Part shown: one piece after another, positions 1 to 7,773 of the stretch
How the letters are laid out: every line of letters starts with the position of its first letter
Numbering within the stretch: the first letter of the stretch is position 1
NCBI GenBank assembly: GCA_015222065.1
Contig: JADFUQ010000224.1
Coordinates: forward strand, 1 to 9,577
Reading direction: 5' to 3'
Length of the DNA stretch: 9,577 nucleotides
From: Bacteroidota bacterium
GTDB lineage: Bacteria; Bacteroidota; Bacteroidia; Bacteroidales; VadinHA17
The notes under the pieces: generated by a model
What the model was told of the DNA's origin: nothing
Database searches by the model: none
What the model saw: the letters and a program-made list of their open reading frames with translations, nothing else
Translations under genes and position numbers: made by a program

Positions 1-1184
1 CTCATTTCCTCCAGTAGAGAACATGCCAGCCAGGAAAGGTTTCCCATTCCTGTAGCTAAAGCATTTTCATCAATATTGAAATCAGATGTATGAAGTGCAG
101 ATTCTTTCCCTTTAATCCCGGTCCCCAGCCGGTAGAAACAGACAGGATAGGAATGTGAATAATTGGCGAAATCTTCTGAGGTCATTCTTTGCTCAAGACT
201 TACAACATTTTTTTTACCAAGAAAAGCTCCGGACAACCGGATTGCAGATTTAGTAATTTTCACATCATTCCGTAAAACAGGATATCCTTTCTTAATGTTA
301 AGTTTTGCACCAATGCTTTCTTCTTCCTCAAATTCAGCAACAATTTTTTTCATTTCACGATGAGCAGCTTTTCTCCAGTTCTCATCAAAAGTTCTGAATG
401 TACCAACAATTTTTACTTCGGAGGGAACCACATTTGTTGTACCTGGTCCGTCAATTTTACCAAAAGCAAGAATGGTTGGGGGCTTTCCGGGCAATGGCTT
501 ATTAATTTTTTTATAAAGAAGGATAAGTAATCTGGCAGCTGCCAGTATTGTATCATCTCTTTTCTCAGGAATGGCAGCATGCCCGCCTTTACCTTGAATC
601 GTAACATAAATTTCGTCAGAAGATGCCATATATTCCCCTGCCTTATATCCAACCTTCCCGGCTTCAAGTTCAGGATAAACATGCTGGGCTAGTATCAGGT
701 CAGGTTTTATTTCGTCCAATGCACCATTTTCCATCATTGGTTTTGCACCTCCGGGAACAAGTTCTTCAGCAGGCTGAAAAATAAACAATACAGTGCCGGG
801 CAAATCTTTTTTTAACTCTTTGAGTATTTTCATTGTACCCAGTAACATAGCTAAATGTGCATCATGACCACAGGCATGCATAATTCCATCCCTTTTTGAC
901 TTATAGCTTACCTGGTTATTCTCTGTAATGGGCAGCGCATCAAGTTCAGCCCGGAGACCTATTACTCGGCCCGGTTTTGCTCCCCGGAGCCATGCAATTA
1001 TCCCGGTTTTAACAAAACCTTTTTTGTAATTTATGCCATATTCCAGGAGCATTTTTTCGATAAAAGCAGATGTTTCATACTCGTGATAAGATAGTTCAGG
1101 ATTCTCATGGATGTATCTTCTTATTTGCACAATTTCATCGTAGTATCTGTCAGCCAGACGAATTATTTTTTCTTTAAGACCCAT
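1..1184 (-). CDS. M20D-family metallo-amidohydrolase (N-acyl-amino-acid / hippurate hydrolase type), 3' end cut by window edge
   Basis: The frame is open from the ATG at 1184 to the left edge: 394 codons, no stop reached. M20D proteins are usually about 380-400 residues, so only a few codons should be missing. The two-zinc site of the family is complete: Cys105 and His107 in HACGHDAH, the Glu140-Glu141 pair in QPAEE (catalytic base and metal ligand), His168 in QHVYP and His365 in the C-terminal LHTSDF motif. The lid/dimerisation domain lies between about residues 185 and 300 and carries GKGGHAA and the GTTNVVP segment. Known members hydrolyse N-acyl or aryl amino acids or short peptides; the substrate cannot be read from sequence. 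No signal peptide is seen, so it is probably cytoplasmic. It starts 13 nt after the stop of the large envelope gene, with a weak AGGA (1192-1189) before the ATG, so the two are probably cotranscribed. No frameshift or missing active-site residue was seen. Confidence 0.93.
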   Translation of the reverse strand, partial: MGLKEKIIRLADRYYDEIVQIRRYIHENPELSYHEYETSAFIEKMLLEYGINYKKGFVKTGIIAWLRGAKPGRVIGLRAELDALPITENNQVSYKSKRDGIMHACGHDAHLAMLLGTMKILKELKKDLPGTVLFIFQPAEELVPGGAKPMMENGALDEIKPDLILAQHVYPELEAGKVGYKAGEYMASSDEIYVTIQGKGGHAAIPEKRDDTILAAARLLILLYKKINKPLPGKPPTILAFGKIDGPGTTNVVPSEVKIVGTFRTFDENWRKAAHREMKKIVAEFEEEESIGAKLNIKKGYPVLRNDVKITKSAIRLSGAFLGKKNVVSLEQRMTSEDFANYSHSYPVCFYRLGTGIKGKESALHTSDFNIDENALATGMGNLSWLACSLLEEM

Positions 1185-1197
1185 AATATCCTGTTTA

Positions 1198-4100
1198 TTA
1201 GAAATCAAGGTTTAGGGAAATGTAAAATACCCTGGGCAACAAAATGTAATTCTCTATTCCCCATGCCCAGTCAGCTCTTATAAAATATCCAAAAAGCTGA
1301 CTCCGCAGACCAAAACCGAACCCTGCAACAATTGGTTCACGGTTAGTATCAATGGTAACGGTAATTGGTCCGTTAGTATGTACTTCCCTGTCATACGCAT
1401 TTTGTCCCAGGTATGGATGAAGTCCGGTCCATGCAGTTCCAATATCTCCAAAGCCTACAATCTGGAGGTTGTTAAAAAACCCGGAGCCTATTGGATGGTT
1501 TGCAAAGTATCTGATAAAAGGCCATCTTAACTCGCTGTTTATGAGAACAAAACTATTTCCATTACGGATATTTTGTGAGAAACCCCGCATATTGGTTGCC
1601 AGTGTTTGAAAAGCATAATTTTGAGAGCTAGCAACCTGTACAGATTGGTCAAATGTTTCTATTTTGCTCAGGAATGGTATCCAGTTATCTACACCCCCCA
1701 TGAAGTAGATAAGTTTATTGCTGCCAAATGATGTACTTCCTGCCAATCTGTTAGCCCAAATTAAATCGCGATGGATTTTCAAGTAGTGCCTTATATCTCC
1801 ACCGATCACAAACAGATCGGATTTTTTTCTGTCAATTTGTTTATACATCTCGCCGAAAAGCTTTAGCCGTGTGCCGTAATAAATATTAATGCCTCTTTGG
1901 CGGGTATTATCAAAAATATATTCAAGCTTAATACTAGCCCATGTGCGCATTTTATTTTCCCTGTGCAGGTTTTTCAAATCAGTTGAAAGATATATATTCC
2001 GGTCATTTCTTAAACTGAAAGTGCCTTTAAGTGCGGATACCATACTAAACGGATACCTCATTGAATAGAAAAGCTCCTGAGTATATATTTTAATTAAAGC
2101 ATCATCCGATCGGGCATTCATAGCCAACCGATGGAAAGTCAATTGTTTGTCAAAATTCCCTTTAAGGTTTTCAACGCTTAGGAGATATTCATTGCTGTCA
2201 AAATTCCCGGCGAACCGGAAGCCTCCAATAATTTTGTAGTTTTCAAAAAGATCGTCTGCACCGATTTTAAATAACATGTTTATGCCGGGATTATAATATC
2301 CACCTCCTCCCGAAAAAGGTTGATAAGAATTGTTTAAAAACCCGAAATCTACCTGGCTGGCTATATAGTTATTGTAGAACGAAGTTTGATATATCCTGAT
2401 TTTGGGCAAACTGAAATCGCCTGTATCAATGTTAATATCAGGATACTCCTTTAATAATTGTTGCCGGAAATAATTCCTTTTCTCCTTTTCAAAAATATAG
2501 TTGTTAACATCTATCAGTTTTTCTGTTTGAAAGTATTTTGAAAGAGGCTTTTCCAGAGTATCCATCATCGCTCTGTATTTTAGTGCTACTTCCTTTTTCA
2601 GTGTTTCTAAACTATCATATTCCTGTAATTCTATCGATCTTTCTTTCTGATAACTGGTGGTTGTAACTTTTTCTTCAGTGATCACATTACCAGTGTCAAG
2701 TTTCTCCGTTCTCATCTTGTATTTACCATTATGAAAGAATACTTCACCGATTTGTCCGGTTTGTGGTGAGTAATTATGCTCAAGAATATTCCTTGAATAA
2801 TTGGTTAAAGGCTTCGATTTCGAAAAGAAACGATAATGTGTTGTAGTATCAATAAAACTAATTGTGCTATCAAACCTGGCTATATAGCGATTCAATATCC
2901 CATTTTTATCGTTGACATAAAGGAATGTATTATTTTTTACCTTGTATGGTTCAAATTTATTATAAAATTTCCCTTCAGATAAACGGATAAGATAATCAGA
3001 CTTTTTCTGGTAATTGTATATAAACAGGTCGTAAGTAAGGTCTGTGTTATTGAGTTCCTCTTCAGGAAGGTTAAGGGTATCACTCGACCTGTTTGAACTG
3101 AAAATAATTTCTTTTCCATCACTAATAAATCTTGGGTTTAAATCATCCGGTAAATCATTGGTTATTTGTTCATTAGTTCCGGAAGAAATATTATGAATAA
3201 ATATATCAGTTTTGCTTTCTTTTACTGCCGAAAACACAAATTTTATCCCATCAGGCGAGTATGAAAAATCAAGAATCTTATCAAAATAAAGGAGGTTAAT
3301 CCTTTCAAGATTACCTGACGAAAGTCTGTAAAGGTAGAGGGCCAGTCCTCCTTTCTCTTCTGAAATGAATGCCAGTAATTTGCCGGTTGGATGCCATGCC
3401 AGGATAGGGTAAGATTTGTCAGGTAACTGCTCTACTTTAGGTTCCCTTCGGAATATCTTTTTATGTTTTCCGGTATTGGTGTCGTAAATCCATACTTTGT
3501 ATTGCCCAAACTCTTTTGTAACATAAGCAATAAGTTGATTTTCAGGATTTACCTTTATTTCCTGGTACCTCCTTGCACATTTAGGCCATTTCAGCATCAT
3601 TCCTTGTTCAGGAATCTCCCTGCCCTTATCGTCAAAATAGTCATGATAATAAGCAAACCAGTCTTTTGAAAGGGGTTTGATCTTTTTACCCAGGACAAAT
3701 AAAAAACCTTTACCTGCATTTTTATTTATTCTTGTAAGATAAACAATATTAGGTATGATCTGATCACCATAAGTCCTGGCAATAAATCGCCAGAAAGAAT
3801 GCCCGGCATAAACAGCTTCAGTTCCGGTAAGCCAGTCAAACTTTTTGTACCGGCCTGACATTATGCCGTCTTTTACCCTGTTTTCAATATGGATATTCCA
3901 TGGGTCTGACATGTAAGAAATTAATCCTTTAATATACCAGTCAGGGAGGTTGATCAAAGTTGAGCTGGCTATTCTGTCCTTGACATCCCCGCTATATAAC
4001 ATTTCCTGAACTAATACCTCCGTTATCGCTCCGGCAATCTGTTTTTCAAAGTCAGGATGTATACCATTAAAATATAGTATCACCTTATTGCGGATTACCC

Positions 4101-4470
4101 TTGTATATCCCCCGATATTGTAGTCTTCAGTCCCGATAACCTGTCCCAGATTACTTTGTTTATAATCTGATAATTTATTGTAAACTACAAAAATCAGCCT
4201 CTTATCCAGATAATAATCAAAGTAATCCTCAATCTCCATAAGTTTTTTTTCAGCAACCGAGGCAGTATATTCAGCAAGTTCTTTTCCAAATTCATTGAAA
4301 TAAATATCAAATTTCTCAAAACGGTAAAAGGACCAGTAAAAGTCATAATATTGAACCCTGTTTTTCCCAAAAGTCATCTGATGACCGTTATAAAACTGGG
4401 CATATGTTTGACTATACACGAACAGGAAAAAAATAAAACAAGAGATGTTTATCACCCTGCGTCTATTCAT
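1198..4470 (-). CDS. Large envelope protein: degenerate peptidase-MA-like domain + TolB/PD40 propeller + Omp85-like outer-membrane barrel
   Basis: 1090 residues. Residues 1-25 look like a type I signal peptide (three Arg, hydrophobic core, ending TYAQ); there is no credible lipobox. Residues about 50-280 resemble a gluzincin peptidase-MA-like domain, but the positions expected to hold HExxH read TEVLV (150-154), and the later W..EG motif reads WYIKG (178-182), so the zinc ligands appear lost. Residues about 300-600 hold PD40/TolB-type propeller repeats (AWHPTGKLLAFIS at 358, SYSPDGIKFVFS at 403, RFISDGKEIIFSSNR at 447). A charged linker of about 90 residues follows. Residues about 690-1090 look like an Omp85/BamA-type barrel: MRGF at 961-964, SELRWPF near 980, VGFGDIGTAW near 1005, GFGFGLRSQLFGYFIRADW near 1051, and a terminal Phe. 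It probably sits in the outer membrane with the propeller in the periplasm. The start is ATG 4470 with AGGA a few bases upstream. The role is unknown; assembly or transport of a surface component is an inference. First gene of a probable operon with the M20D hydrolase. Confidence 0.88.
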   Translation of the reverse strand: MNRRRVINISCFIFFLFVYSQTYAQFYNGHQMTFGKNRVQYYDFYWSFYRFEKFDIYFNEFGKELAEYTASVAEKKLMEIEDYFDYYLDKRLIFVVYNKLSDYKQSNLGQVIGTEDYNIGGYTRVIRNKVILYFNGIHPDFEKQIAGAITEVLVQEMLYSGDVKDRIASSTLINLPDWYIKGLISYMSDPWNIHIENRVKDGIMSGRYKKFDWLTGTEAVYAGHSFWRFIARTYGDQIIPNIVYLTRINKNAGKGFLFVLGKKIKPLSKDWFAYYHDYFDDKGREIPEQGMMLKWPKCARRYQEIKVNPENQLIAYVTKEFGQYKVWIYDTNTGKHKKIFRREPKVEQLPDKSYPILAWHPTGKLLAFISEEKGGLALYLYRLSSGNLERINLLYFDKILDFSYSPDGIKFVFSAVKESKTDIFIHNISSGTNEQITNDLPDDLNPRFISDGKEIIFSSNRSSDTLNLPEEELNNTDLTYDLFIYNYQKKSDYLIRLSEGKFYNKFEPYKVKNNTFLYVNDKNGILNRYIARFDSTISFIDTTTHYRFFSKSKPLTNYSRNILEHNYSPQTGQIGEVFFHNGKYKMRTEKLDTGNVITEEKVTTTSYQKERSIELQEYDSLETLKKEVALKYRAMMDTLEKPLSKYFQTEKLIDVNNYIFEKEKRNYFRQQLLKEYPDINIDTGDFSLPKIRIYQTSFYNNYIASQVDFGFLNNSYQPFSGGGGYYNPGINMLFKIGADDLFENYKIIGGFRFAGNFDSNEYLLSVENLKGNFDKQLTFHRLAMNARSDDALIKIYTQELFYSMRYPFSMVSALKGTFSLRNDRNIYLSTDLKNLHRENKMRTWASIKLEYIFDNTRQRGINIYYGTRLKLFGEMYKQIDRKKSDLFVIGGDIRHYLKIHRDLIWANRLAGSTSFGSNKLIYFMGGVDNWIPFLSKIETFDQSVQVASSQNYAFQTLATNMRGFSQNIRNGNSFVLINSELRWPFIRYFANHPIGSGFFNNLQIVGFGDIGTAWTGLHPYLGQNAYDREVHTNGPITVTIDTNREPIVAGFGFGLRSQLFGYFIRADWAWGIENYILLPRVFYISLNLDF

Positions 4471-4677
4471 ATCTTCCTAATTAACTTGAAAGTAATTCAC
4501 CAAAAGGAATAATTTTTGTTATATCACTTCCATGTAATAACTATTTGTAAAGGTATAAAGATAGAGTAAAAAAATAAAAAGTTAATTCAATCGAAAATTA
4601 TATATTCAACCAAACTTTTTTAATTTTGATCCGTTTAAAAGAAAAGAGAATAAATACAACACAAAATTGATATTATT
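4471..4677. promoter_or_regulatory. Divergent intergenic promoter region
   Basis: This 207-bp AT-rich spacer lies between the heads of two divergent genes and must hold promoters for both. On the plus strand a Bacteroidota -7-like TAATTTTG lies at 4621-4628 (listed separately). On the minus strand no full TAnnTTTG match was found; a near match is TATCTTTA. A short perfect inverted repeat, AAAAAGTT at 4576-4583 and AACTTTTT at 4613-4620, surrounds a 29-nt AT-rich loop. Its significance is doubtful in such AT-rich DNA. No small ORF or RNA gene is apparent. Confidence 0.55.
4621..4628 (+). promoter_or_regulatory. Candidate Bacteroidota -7 promoter element for the DUF1573 gene
   Basis: TAATTTTG matches the TAnnTTTG consensus of the Bacteroidota primary sigma factor. 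It would start transcription about 40 nt before the ATG at 4678. No TTTG -33 element was found at the expected 19-21 bp upstream, so the call rests on the -7 match and position only. Confidence 0.35.
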
Positions 4678-5784
4678 ATGAAAAAGATAATTCCATGTTT
4701 GTTATTGTTATTATTTATGGGTAATCTGGTACCGGAAGTAATGGCTCAGCAGAAACAAGCTGCAATATCATTTGATAAGCTTACTCATGATTTTGGTACT
4801 TTTAAAGAAGAGGATGGTAATGTTACCTGTACCTTTAGTTTTACTAATACGGGCAGTGTACCATTGGTTATTAACCGTGTAACAGCTTCCTGTGGTTGCA
4901 CTTCACCTGCATGGTCAAAAGAACCGATAATGCCCGGAGGAAAAGGATTTGTGAAGGCAACCTATATTTCGAAAAATCGTCCGGGGGGATTCAATAAAAG
5001 CCTTACTGTTTTTTCAAATGCTGCAAAAAAGGCAGTTTTTCTGAGAATTAAAGGAGAAGTTATTCCCAAAGAGCGTACTATTGAGGATATTTATCCATAT
5101 CAGATTGGGGATATCAGATTCAAGTCAAATCATTTGGCTTTTGTCAGGATAAACCAGGGTGAGAAAAAAACTATCCAGATGCAGATAATTAATACTTCAA
5201 AAGAGAATCAGGCATTGAGATTCGATCAGGTTCCTAAACATATACAAATTAAAGCTGTTCCTGAAACACTTAAACCGCAACAGAAAGGTTATATTGAAGC
5301 AACTTATGACGCAGGTGTAATAAATGATTGGGGTTTTGTGATTAACAGGATAAAAGTACTGGCGAATGAGCAGGCGATAGGGAATAACCAGTTGACAATA
5401 TCTGCAACTATCGTTGAGGATTTTACTTCGATGACAACCGAAGAACTTGCTAATGCTGCTAAAATTGAATTTGTGGATGGGAGAAATTTTAATTTTGGCA
5501 AGATGGCTCAGAGATCAAAAATTGAACATAATTTCATTTTTAAGAATGTTGGAAAAGACAACTTAATTTTAAGGAAAATAAAATCAAGTTGCGGATGTAC
5601 AGCTGTTAGTCCGAAAGATAAAGTAATAGAGCCGGGAAAAAGCAGTTCAATAAAAGCAATATTCAGCTCCGGAACACGCAAAGGAAGGCAGAATAAATCT
5701 ATTACTGTTATTACTAATGATCCGAAAAATTCAAGGATAATTCTTCGGGTATCCGGTGAAGTGACTTCCCCCCAGACGAAATAG
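4678..5784 (+). CDS. Periplasmic protein with two DUF1573 (Ig/MSP-like) domains
   Basis: 368 residues with a clear signal peptide (Lys-Lys, a Leu-rich core, cleavage likely after VMA near residue 23). Two DUF1573 domains frame the protein. The first, about residues 30-130, contains HDFGTF, FTNTGSVPL and SCGCT (71-75). The second, about 265-363, contains FNFGKM, FKNVGKDNL and SCGCT (304-308), ending in ILRVSGEV. The middle part, about 145-248, is another Ig-like beta domain without the CGC motif. DUF1573 is very common in exported Bacteroidota proteins and relates to the ASH/MSP beta-sandwich group; its biochemical role is not established. The cysteines of each CGC could form disulfides or bind metal (inference). 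The ATG at 4678 is well placed for the signal peptide; no Shine-Dalgarno is visible, as is common in this phylum. meaB follows after a short gap on the same strand, so cotranscription is possible although the functions look unrelated. Confidence 0.93.
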   Translation: MKKIIPCLLLLLFMGNLVPEVMAQQKQAAISFDKLTHDFGTFKEEDGNVTCTFSFTNTGSVPLVINRVTASCGCTSPAWSKEPIMPGGKGFVKATYISKNRPGGFNKSLTVFSNAAKKAVFLRIKGEVIPKERTIEDIYPYQIGDIRFKSNHLAFVRINQGEKKTIQMQIINTSKENQALRFDQVPKHIQIKAVPETLKPQQKGYIEATYDAGVINDWGFVINRIKVLANEQAIGNNQLTISATIVEDFTSMTTEELANAAKIEFVDGRNFNFGKMAQRSKIEHNFIFKNVGKDNLILRKIKSSCGCTAVSPKDKVIEPGKSSSIKAIFSSGTRKGRQNKSITVITNDPKNSRIILRVSGEVTSPQTK

Positions 5785-5843
5785 GAAAAAAAAAGACCCG
5801 TTACTCTGCGGATAGTTGATTTCTGTTTATTAACTTGCCGCAT

Positions 5844-6926
5844 ATGACACGCGAATTTAAAAGTGCTTTACGTGTAAATAAAGGTGTACACCAGCCGGAG
5901 AATATAAATGGAGATGCTTTGCACAAGCACAGAAAAGCAAAAAGAAAAACACTTGCCCCGGGTGAATATTTGGATGGTATCCTAACAGGAAACAGGACAA
6001 TACTGAGCCAGGCAATTACCCTTATCGAGAGCAACCTTCCAAGGCATCAGGAAGTTGCTCAGGAGGTTATTGAAAAATGTCTTGGCTATGCAGGAAATTC
6101 TGTACGTATAGGCATCACGGGAGTTCCCGGGGTAGGCAAAAGTACCTTTATCGAAGCTCTAGGCAATAAGCTGATCAGGATGAAACGAAAACTTGCTGTG
6201 CTGGCAATTGACCCGAGCAGTGAGTACTCGAAAGGAAGTATCCTTGGTGATAAAACCCGGATGGAAAAATTATCAGCTGAAATTAATGCATATATCCGTC
6301 CTTCGCCATCTGCAGGTACACTGGGTGGGGTTGCCCGAAAAACAAGAGAAACCATAGTACTTTGCGAAGCAGCCGGATTTGATACAATTTTTGTCGAAAC
6401 AGTCGGAGTTGGACAATCTGAAACCGCTGTTCATTCAATGGTGGATTTTTTTCTGCTTCTGATGTTGGCAGGGGCGGGTGACGAATTACAGGGAGTTAAA
6501 CGTGGTATCATGGAGATGGCAGATACCGTGGTTATTACTAAATTCGATGGAGATAATAAAATTCATGCTAACAGGGCTAAAGCGGAATACCAGAATGCTT
6601 TACACCTATATCCACCAACAAAATCGGGATGGACCCCTGAAGTATTAATCTGTTCAGCAAAAGATGGAACAGGTATAAGTCATGTGTGGGAAACAATAGA
6701 TAAGTATTGCCGGTTTACCAGGGCAAATAAATTCCTTGAGCAAAAAAGGAAAAGTCAATCTTTGTATTGGATGTATGAGACTATCAACGATAAATTGAAA
6801 GATCGTTTTTACCAACACCCCGAAATCATTAAGCAAATTAAGAAATACCGGAAAATGGTACTCAGTGATAAAATAAGTTCTTTCGTAGCTGCAAGACAAT
6901 TACTGGATAAGTATTTTCCTAAGTAA
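5844..6926 (+). CDS. meaB: MeaB/ArgK-type GTPase, methylmalonyl-CoA mutase chaperone
   Basis: 360 residues from the ATG at 5844. An in-frame TTG at 5835 would add three residues (M-P-H); the ATG is preferred because it is the stronger codon and no ribosome site favours the TTG. MeaB is a SIMIBI-class (G3E) GTPase that protects adenosylcobalamin-dependent methylmalonyl-CoA mutase and gates cofactor loading. Motifs, numbered from the TTG (subtract 3 for ATG numbering): P-loop GVPGVGKST at 96-104, IDPSSEYSKGSILGDKTRM near 125-143, FVETVGVGQSE at 186-196 (Walker B/switch), GDELQGVKRG at 215-224, and the G4-like TKFDGDN at 235-241. G4 has Thr instead of the common Asn, a variant known in SIMIBI GTPases. 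CSAKDGTGI at 273-281 is the base-recognition region, and the C-terminal helical dimerisation arm is present. The roughly 45-residue N-terminal extension before the conserved helix resembles that of Bacteroidota homologues. No mutase subunit gene is adjacent. The gap to the upstream DUF1573 gene is 59 bp and includes an A9 run at 5786-5794. Confidence 0.94.
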   Translation: MTREFKSALRVNKGVHQPENINGDALHKHRKAKRKTLAPGEYLDGILTGNRTILSQAITLIESNLPRHQEVAQEVIEKCLGYAGNSVRIGITGVPGVGKSTFIEALGNKLIRMKRKLAVLAIDPSSEYSKGSILGDKTRMEKLSAEINAYIRPSPSAGTLGGVARKTRETIVLCEAAGFDTIFVETVGVGQSETAVHSMVDFFLLLMLAGAGDELQGVKRGIMEMADTVVITKFDGDNKIHANRAKAEYQNALHLYPPTKSGWTPEVLICSAKDGTGISHVWETIDKYCRFTRANKFLEQKRKSQSLYWMYETINDKLKDRFYQHPEIIKQIKKYRKMVLSDKISSFVAARQLLDKYFPK

Positions 6927-6937
6927 AATAAATATTG

Positions 6938-7102
6938 GGAGAAAATTACTTGCTTATTGACTTCTGGGCTGCATGGTGTAGCCCTTGTCGTAGAGAAAAT
7001 CCTAATGTGGTAGCTGTATATAACGATTATAAAGATAAAAGTTTTGATGTGCTTGGTGTATCCCTCGACAGGAATTTCGTTTTTAGTTTTATTTATACTT
7101 AA
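6938..7102 (+). pseudogene. Remnant of a TlpA/ResA-like thiol-disulfide oxidoreductase (thioredoxin fold)
   Basis: Reading codons from 6938 gives a 54-codon stretch that begins with a strand matching YLLIDFWAAWCSPC, followed by RRENPNVVAVYNDY and FDVLGVSLDR near 7046-7072. This is the first half of a TlpA/ResA/AhpC-TSA-type thioredoxin domain, including the redox CxxC (WCSPC, codons 6974-6988). Such proteins are exported or lipid-anchored periplasmic reductases, often with an N-terminal DUF4369 domain in Bacteroidota. Here the in-frame codon two before the possible TTG at 6935 is a stop (TAA 6929-6931), so there is no signal peptide, no N-terminal domain and no ATG. After SLDRNF (7078) the similarity stops; seven unrelated codons lead to TAA at 7100. 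Both ends are therefore missing, including the second half of the fold. It lies 11 bp after the meaB stop. It is probably a decayed gene or deletion scar, not expressed as a functional enzyme. Confidence 0.8.
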
Positions 7103-7130
7103 TTAACTTCTAAAATCATTATTCGCTAAT

Positions 7131-7144
7131 CGATATTCGATATT
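7131..7144. repeat. Short direct repeat CGATATT x2
   Basis: Two adjacent copies of CGATATT (7131-7137 and 7138-7144), preceded by a related ATTCGCTAAT, lie between the thioredoxin remnant and the end of the convergent hypothetical gene. This could be a fragment of an intergenic repeat or a rearrangement scar. It is too short to say more. Confidence 0.35.
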
Positions 7145-7167
7145 TAATTTGTCGTTCACTTTTTCAT

Positions 7168-7677
7168 TTACAAATCCTTCGTAAGGAACTCAAAGTTTTC
7201 AATAATTGTGGGAGGCCTGTAATATGGATCAAATTTTGGGTTGAGGATTCTTTCAAGTGTAATTTGATTAAAATACCCTTTAATAAATTGTTCGGGTAGA
7301 ATATATATCGGTGTATCCTCAGAATTACACATTGGCAAAGTTTTACTGAGAATCTCTGAATAATGAATATTTGTGTCTTTTATTATTTGGATTAAATAAT
7401 TAATTAGTTCATCAGCAATAATAATAACAATTGTAAATTGTCCATAATTCCTCCTGATCATAAGGAAATAGTTTAGTTCTACAAGATCAAAACCGGATAC
7501 CTGGTCTGTGGTATGCATTAAATGATTCTCAAACTCAAGACCTTCATTTATAATTCGTTCGGCAAGTTCTTGAGTAGGGGTCTGGTGAATAAATTTACTT
7601 ATATTAATTTCCAGTCCAATAAATTCCTGTAAGTATAACAACTTTTTATCAGGGTCTTTTATGTTCATATTCTTCAT
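7168..7677 (-). CDS. Hypothetical protein, 169 aa, family not recognised
   Basis: An intact ORF from ATG 7677 (alternative in-frame ATG at 7668, codon 4) to TAA at 7168-7170. No signal peptide or convincing transmembrane helix is present; the hydrophobic run TIVIIIADELINYLIQII (about residues 82-99) looks like a buried strand plus helix. Visible segments are FIHQTPTQELAERIINEGLE (29-48), HTTDQVSG (55-62), VELNYFLMIRRNYGQFTIVI (66-85) and, near the C-terminus, YILPEQFIKGYF (about 124-135). The pattern of a His/Thr strand, then a helix, a Gly-Leu turn and a TT motif faintly recalls ADP-ribosyltransferase-fold proteins, but no catalytic signature can be assigned. The gene is more AT-rich than its neighbours and stands alone: convergent with meaB and divergent from lpdA, beside a gene relic and a repeat element. 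That suggests accessory or acquired DNA. The coding call is good; the function is unknown. Confidence 0.72.
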   Translation of the reverse strand: MKNMNIKDPDKKLLYLQEFIGLEINISKFIHQTPTQELAERIINEGLEFENHLMHTTDQVSGFDLVELNYFLMIRRNYGQFTIVIIIADELINYLIQIIKDTNIHYSEILSKTLPMCNSEDTPIYILPEQFIKGYFNQITLERILNPKFDPYYRPPTIIENFEFLTKDL

Positions 7678-7773
7678 CTTGTATGAGGATAATGCAAAGG
7701 AAGAACATAGTTTCGCAAGGTAATTAAAAAGGTTTATTTAAATGAATGATAAGATTTGAATATCTGTATTAAC

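Noticed and set aside
413..682. Minus-strand 89-codon ORF inside the M20D gene
   Set aside because: It is out of frame with the amidohydrolase, whose frame is open across this stretch with all family motifs; the ORF is a shadow.
1198..4470. Lipoprotein assignment from Cys11 in the signal peptide
   Set aside because: The Cys precedes the hydrophobic core and there is no lipobox; a type I signal ending near TYAQ fits better.
5785..5843. Terminator between the DUF1573 gene and meaB
   Set aside because: There is an A9 run but no stem-loop followed by a T-tract on the plus strand, so no intrinsic terminator is supported.
5835..5843. TTG start for meaB at 5835
   Set aside because: It adds only three residues, has no ribosome-site support, and an ATG follows immediately at 5844.
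5508..6034. Minus-strand ORFs across the DUF1573/meaB junction
   Set aside because: They lie antisense to two well-supported genes and show no recognisable protein features.
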